DNA of 64,000 bases from Entonaema liquescens (Eukaryota > Ascomycota > Sordariomycetes > Xylariales > Xylariaceae), in the NCBI GenBank assembly GCA_902805475.1, contig CADCSX010000023.1:1054001-1118000 (forward strand), written 5' to 3'. Positions 57,885-64,000 of this stretch are shown here, one piece after another. The position numbers and the translations under genes are program-made. Numbering within the stretch: position 1 is the stretch's first letter; the number at the start of each line of letters is the position of its first letter. Below the pieces are notes generated by a model that searched no databases, was not told the origin of the DNA, and worked only from the letters and a program-made list of their open reading frames with translations.

Positions 57885-59714
57885 TTTGGGCTGCTCTATG
57901 GTGTTATTTGGGGGAGAGAGGAAAGGGTTCTGACTGTGCGTAGATATCGCTTGACCTAAGTTTAAAAACGAATATAACTATCTTCCTCCGTTGGCCCTGA
58001 TTCTTCGTTTTGGACGATCCAGGTATTACGAAGCTTGAATGAGAGTCATACGTACTAGCTATATTGCTGACGTCTGGATAGATGCATAGACGATGCCATA
58101 ACCCCTCTTCGGCGACTTCTCCAATCCGGATCATCATTGTTTGCTTTTCTGGATGGTCGCACGGGAACTATATGCACTGGCCCAGGGGCTAAGCAAGCTA
58201 CGTCCGAAACGTCTAATTTTATATTGGTTTATGCTACGGGTCTTTTGCTTTAGAGAGAACCTAGTATGACAAATATCACGTTAGAGCCTCAGGTAGAGTT
58301 CTTAACGTAAGAGGAAACCATAGATAAGGTAGCAAGATAGCTTGTAGGAAGATTGCCAAGGGCTGGTTTATTGTCCAAGGCTCTTTTGATAGATAGTTCC
58401 CCGAAATATGTTACGGAAGCCCGCAATTATATCTTCGATGCTGACTGAGCTGTGGTCTTAGCATCACAACATATTCTGGAGTTACACTAACAATGAATAC
58501 CTCTAGGTTCACTGCCGGCGAGATGATGTCGTTACAACAATATATCGAAAGGAAAGGCGCTTGCGTAATCAAGTTGAGAAGGTCGTTTATATAAACACGC
58601 AGTTAATAATTAAAGGGGGAAGAGTACCTGGGACGCTCTCCACAACGCGACTGTTTAGGAATTATATATATAGGAGAACGAACTATTAGTTTAGTGTATT
58701 ACGGATTAGAGAATATCGTTAGGAATTAAAACTAGGAAAGAACAATTCAGATTTGCTACATACCATAGGCGTAGATCAATGATAGGCGCAATAAGTATTA
58801 GGGGTAAGATGATACAGCCAGCCTCGTTGCAACTTCGAGTTCAAAATGTCCCACAAAAGCTTCAATATAACGCGCCAAACTATCGCCCATGGCTCAAAGC
58901 CCATTAAGAAACCCCGTGCGTAAAATGACGATAAATCAAATCATTCATTATCTCGCAGGCGGGGGCGAAGGTGGTCGAGGAGGAGGAGAGGGTGAACGGT
59001 CCTTAGGCGGCTTGTCTTTTCTTGGTGGTCTCCCCTTCTTTGGGGGGCGCCGGCCTTGGTTTATCACTTGTTGGCTGCCGGCCTCGTTCAGGCATCAGGT
59101 CGAGATTGCGTATCTGCGAAGCAGGCTGAACGGTCAACCCTGGACAGGGTTTTCGAGAACCCCTGCCAAGAGGACGTGGAAAGGTTTACCTATCGTAATA
59201 CTATGTAAGTTCCTTTGCTACCTATGCCACGACTCATGTAGGCTGAACGGCACAAGAGTAGAACCAGCAGGAAATTGTCAAGGCAGATTCCATGGCTACG
59301 TGAAATAGTTGGCTTGGAATCATGTTCGGCTATATATAATGCTCCTATAAATCAATTGGAGGTGACCAAACAAGGAACTGTCCTTGTCACTGTCAGCCTG
59401 CAGGTATACTTGCAGCAATAACTGGCCAATTAGTACACTAGTATTGCCGAATCGCGTGCTCCAATTCCACGGGGTAGTATTCAATAGCTCTGCCACGTCG
59501 CTTCACTGTTCGGCAAAGTCAGGCTAGGAGAGGCATTTCACTAGGCATCCTACTCGAGTAGCTACCCAAGGTTTCAACGCACCATGAAGAGGGTGCGCAT
59601 ATGATATGATATTAGATCTGCCGCTTCTATATCTCCCCAAAATGAGATTATGCGGTCATCCCTCTTCAATCCTACTCAGATGCCCAGCAATATTGTCATA
59701 GTACCTAAACTAGG
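57885..59714. other. 1.8-kb intergenic region
   Basis: No gene accepted. A Gly-rich 139-codon ORF at 58889-59308 has no motif and no supporting splice or promoter signs. No terminal repeats seen. Confidence 0.4.
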
Positions 59715-61763
59715 ATGGACCCTTTAAGCATTACTGCCTCGGTAATAACTCTTGCTGCTCTTGCGAATAGTGTGGCGAAAAAGTCGGCTCGTGCCTATGC
59801 TATATTCAAAGACGCCTCTCCTGAACTGAACACCCTGAAGCGCTATGTTGAATCTATCCAGGCTGTGGTCAAGAGAGTTGATGATCAGGTCAAACAGTCC
59901 CAAGATGTTTCGTCAGCGAGCAGTTCATCACTATCACTTTGCTTGCGTGAGATTGAGGATGCTCTCGACGATCTCTTACGAGATGCTGAGCAGTACGTAG
60001 TAGGAGACAAGGAGAGTAGTAAACGAGTGCGGCTAAAGTGGGCTATTCGTGGCCGGGGTGCCTTCACGAAATTCGAACGTAAGATTGACCGATTACTTCC
60101 CCTTTTACATACCACGGTACTATTGAATATCTTGTAAGTTTCATAACAAATGATCGCATCAAAACTAGGACACCTACTCACTTACATAGTGATAAGGAAG
60201 AGGTTATATTGGGTCATATTGTCAATCCAGGAACGCGGAACGACGAATCAGACTCCCAAATCGAGGGCGGCAACCAACTCGGCATATTGCCTGTACTTGA
60301 TTCTTTTAACGAGATATACAAGGCTCGCGATGTATATCATCAATTCAATTCGACGATTTACAAATCCTGGTCATGGCTCTCGTACTTGCAGTTCGTTGCA
60401 TCCATTGTCTACCGTAAAGGAGACAGAGCGGGCACTTTCTCCTTTTCTGGCAGATACCGTTTTCCGAGGAGCAAGCACTTACTAATGCTGGAATTCGCCT
60501 TCCATGTGTTCTTCTATCCTTTCCGAGCTCATGGGATTCGGTTTAATCTTGGATCCCTAAACATAGTCCCAGAGCAGGCTGAAATCGTGGTTGCGTGCCA
60601 GAGAGGAGACACTGACATGGTGCGCACCTTATTCCAAAACAGGAGAGCAAGCGTATACGATGTCACACCGCAGAACATCAGTTTACTCTGTGTATGACCA
60701 TAGTCCCCTAGGTATCCTTTTTATATTGTAGATAGTCTGACCTTTTACTAGTTGGCTATAGAAAGTGGAAACGTCGCAATTGTGAGATTCCTTCTAGAAT
60801 CCGGTGCCGATGTCAACCAGACCTTTGGCAAACTTCAAACGTATGTAACTATCCCTGCCTGTTGAAGTTATGCCAATTAAAGATTGTGACAGAAGCCCAC
60901 TTCAATGGGCATTATGGATGGGCACGTACGATATCACACGCCTATTGCTCAACCACCAGGCTGACGGCAGCCACGTTAGCGCGTGGCTCGGTTGGAACCC
61001 GTTGGTATACCTGCTCGAAGGCGCGCAGCGCTTTGAAAGAGTGCAACCGCACACTCTGCTAGAATTTTTAGACCTTCTTAACCACGACAAGGTTCCTATA
61101 GACACCGAAGCCCGAGACAATACAGGACAGGATGCTCTGCAACTAGCAGCGGCGTGGTACCCTGGGGAGATTGTGCAACGAGTCTTCAACCTTGGTGCAT
61201 CGATGATCCCGTATGGACAAGAACCCTGGAGAAAGCCGGGAAACCCAATCTTCAACGCTCTTTATAATAACAATATCTCCGCCTTCCAGGCACTATTGCC
61301 GAGGTATCCAAACCTCAATGCCCTTGACCGTCGAGGTTTTCGGATGATCAACTACACCGCTAGATGTGGCCATGAGGAGTTGACAGAGATTTTACTGAAT
61401 CTCGGTGTGGAAGAGATAATTCCAGATTATGAGGAAAAGGGGGACAATAACGACGAGGATGACGACGAACACGATGCCCTAGAGACGAGCTCGCCTTACG
61501 CAGAACCAGAGCGGGATATAGAGTCGAATAATGGCCAGGATACAGAGTATTCTGAATCGGAGTGCGACCTGGCTAATTTGGAAGGAGTAGAAACCTGGAC
61601 AGAGGAAAATTACACCTTGTACCGAGATGCGTTAATACGGCATGGTAGAATCGTCGTCCATCAGAAGGACCCAGATGATGACGGGGGTGGAGACGGCGAT
61701 GAGGTGTTCTGGAACGCATTGAGCCAACCATGGGGTACATGGCGTAGTCAACACGCATCATGA
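59715..61763 (+). CDS. Ankyrin protein with fungal STAND-type N-terminal domain
   Basis: Four exons: 59715-60133, 60190-60691, 60752-60840 and 60893-61763, 626 residues. The start MDPLSITASVITLAALANSV, followed by helical ELNTLKRYVESIQAVVKRVD, is the typical fungal N-terminal domain found on NACHT/NB-ARC (STAND) proteins and on ankyrin proteins, where it is thought to signal incompatibility or cell death. Here no NACHT or P-loop follows. After a 150-residue linker come ankyrin repeats: AEIVVACQRGDTDMVRTLFQ, LAIESGNVAIVRFLLESGAD, SPLQWALWMGTYDITRLLLN and later copies to about residue 485 (YTARCGHEELTEILLNLGVE). The tail is highly acidic (DNNDEDDDEHD) and ends DEVFWNALSQPWGTW. Intron phases and frames agree across all three introns, so the gene is intact. 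Ligand and partner unknown. Confidence 0.85.
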
Positions 61764-64000
61764 ACCAATGCAGCTGTATCAATGCGACGCAATCAAAGAG
61801 ATAGTACCCTAAGCAGTGTTACAGGCTAAGGTATGATACTCATATGTATGTAGAAGGTATATTCGCGGAGGTTGCTTGTTCTTGTAGCTGGTCCAGAAGG
61901 TGGAGGGAGTGGGATTGGATATACCTGTACATCCTTTCTAACCAGTCGACTTTAAGAAGTTATAGGGACTTACTATCTAAAGTATCGGTGGCAGAAGCTG
62001 CCTGAGCTTCGGTAAAGCGATCCTACTGCACGCTGGAGTGCTTGGATCCTGGGCTGTACCTACTGCGGTATCCAATCGCCCCCCGGGTTCGAGTCAGCTA
62101 GTCCTTGATCCCTAGGGGGTCTGTACGGAGGTCGACTTTTATCTGGGTATCAGCAACCACCATCAATCTGGTCAATAGAAACAAACGTTAGCTATAGCAT
62201 TCCTGGCACATTAAGTACCTAGGTAATTTAGACTATTCTATATTGCGTAAACGATTTCGATCCTCTTAAGTCGTTTCGTTGTGGAAAGCCTTGCTATTGA
62301 AGTTGGAAATAGGGGCGAGGTATACCTTGTAATGTCGCGGTTCGCCAGCCTGGATAGCCTTGGGAGTTTAGACAATGTTTCTGGTATGCCTTTTTCGCTG
62401 TGTGTATTGCCAACGCCTCAAAATAGATAGACCACCACTTGAAGCAATTACATTTGCAGCTCGATACGCCTGTCGGACTAACTCGGGTATCCGGCCTTGT
62501 GTCTAAGATCAGATGCTGTCTTCTAGATATCTCATATTGATTATAACAACATTGGTGAACACCTCCGGATAATCGACTCGTCTAGATTTTGTTTTACGTC
62601 CATGGCAAAGTAGGCGCGTTGCGCTACCTCAAGTTGGCGTGCCAGATATCAGAGGAGCAGTCGTCAGATTCGACAAGGAGGTGGACTTTATTAGTAAGAG
62701 TATTTAGCCGAACAATCCTATTGGATTCTTGGTATATAGAATATCTTGACTTAGGCCTAATAATATGCTGACACGAGTTCAGCAATTTCTGAAATCTCGG
62801 CGGCGTCGAAAACTAGGGAGTATTCCCGTACAGCTCCTATTGTCGCCACGTTGCGGACTTGGGTTTGTTCGTAGATTCAAGGTTTCCATTGATAATAGCA
62901 TCGACGAGCATAGGGATAGTAGATGGAAGCAAAGGCGATGTAGTCGATGTAACTATCGGTTAGACCACTGCTAAAACCATAACATTAGCCGTCATTCTTC
63001 GTCCTGGCACTGGGATAGACTGTACCTATAACCAAGTGAGAAATCGAAGGGACAGAGCAATATCATTGCATATAATCGTTGGAGTCTTCTAGTTAGTCGA
63101 ATTCTTTCTAGTGAGGATGGTAAATCTTTCTGACTGAAAAGACTTGTGTTGGCTGTCGCGGTTCATATTTTCCAGCCCAGAAAGGAGAGACATCGGACCA
63201 TTGCTATCCAATCAGCCCCGATTTACAATAATTTACAATAACACCATTTCAATACGTTGTTACTAGGCAATCTAGCCCTTCCGACAAAGCCTGCAATTCA
63301 CGATAATAATTTTATATAAAACCAACTTTAGCAGTTAGCTACTCGATGTCAACCTATGTAGTATGTTGACTCTGCTATATACAACGTTATATGATACATT
63401 CGTGGGTAAGAGAAGGCTACCCAGTCTCGCTGGTCATGTTCTCTACGCGTATTGACCCCGTAAATTACGTTCAGGGGTTGTATGGTTGCAATTATTTTAC
63501 GTAGTACCCAGCCAGCACCTTCGGCGTAGTTTCACCTAGTTTCTTCATTGGACCTGATCGTTTTGTAATGAGAAAAATGAAGGTCATTTAAATTCACGAT
63601 CGAGTCCAGAGTTGAAGAGGTTATCTGTACCTAGTGAATGTAAGTTTTTCTTCGCTTCGATGATAATTAGAGCGCAGGTAGCAGTTTGGAAACCTGTTGC
63701 CGAGTAAGTACCTTATACATCACAACCAATGTGACAGTTACCCGATTTTGATCAGCGGTCTAAAACTTTTGGATGTAAGTAGTCGGTAGGAGCAAAGGTT
63801 CCACTAGAGGGGCCGAAGAAATCTCCCAGTTTGAGTGAAAGATAGGCAATACAGAATTCTAAATGGCAGTTACTGTAATGCCAATGATTCGTTACAGAAT
63901 CGATAAAATGCCATTGGAACTCGACGAATTTCTACTACGTAGTACCGCTAAAGCACATGTTAGGGGAAGTGGTATCCCACGATGGATTACCAAAACAAGA
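61764..64000. other. 2.2-kb right end, no gene recognised
   Basis: Only ORFs under 75 codons, without motifs. A TACCTAGGTA motif lies near 62216-62225. No RNA gene or repeat identified; a gene may begin beyond the window. Confidence 0.45.

Noticed and set aside
58889..59308. 139-codon Gly-rich ORF
   Set aside because: Composition comes from a GGN-rich tract; no motif, no splice or leader evidence.
1..64000. CRISPR array, rRNA or tRNA genes
   Set aside because: No regularly spaced repeats, rRNA-like blocks or complete tRNA cloverleaf found by eye; tRNAscan-SE and Infernal would be decisive.

Overview
This window comes from the nuclear genome of a filamentous ascomycete (Pezizomycotina), most likely a Sordariomycete. 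Four things support this. The genes carry several short introns (mostly 48-110 nt) with GTAAGT-type donors, CTAAC/CTGAC-type branch sites and AG acceptors. The protein set is typical of these fungi: Rho1, GRAB-domain Rud3, Pcf11, Get1, Zn(II)2Cys6 and STAND-type N-terminal ankyrin proteins. Intergenic DNA is long and has little coding. No bacterial operon structure, tRNA, rRNA or CRISPR array was seen. Placement below class level is not supported by anything I can compute here.

Layout, left to right. 1.5-3.6 kb: two minus-strand genes (a DUF3984-like protein and a small membrane protein), both apparently frame-broken, then about 2.9 kb without genes. 6.4-12.1 kb: ELP1 (Elongator) converging with mitochondrial ribosomal protein uL24m. 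15.7-18.6 kb: five-exon RHO1 and a 29-residue zinc-ribbon-like microprotein. 21.1-25.8 kb: an AAAP amino-acid transporter and a GPI-type aspartyl protease whose propeptide carries Kex2-like repeats. 28.3-34.9 kb: a PTAR1-like protein, GET1, a multi-frameshifted membrane protein and golgin RUD3. 36.3-39.0 kb: divergent NOP15-like and SMN genes. 41.2-44.1 kb: a secreted cupredoxin, a SERF/4F5 protein and a 576-bp MITE. 45.8-50.5 kb: a tetraspan membrane protein and PCF11. 51.7-61.8 kb: an accessory-looking run on the plus strand: flavin amine oxidase (frame-broken), Zn2Cys6 regulator, secreted APP1-like phosphatase, and an ankyrin protein with a STAND-type N-terminus. The last 2.2 kb show no gene.

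Most genes are housekeeping: tRNA modification, mitochondrial translation, cell-wall signalling, tail-anchored protein insertion, Golgi tethering, snRNP and rRNA biogenesis, and mRNA 3'-end formation. The right-hand third looks more like niche-specific content. Exon structures were built by hand from splice consensus and reading-frame continuity. The 29-aa, SERF and SMN genes were assembled from exons too short to appear as long ORFs. Frame breaks recur in four genes, so either the assembly carries residual indels or several genes are decaying. This should be settled before the affected proteins are used.
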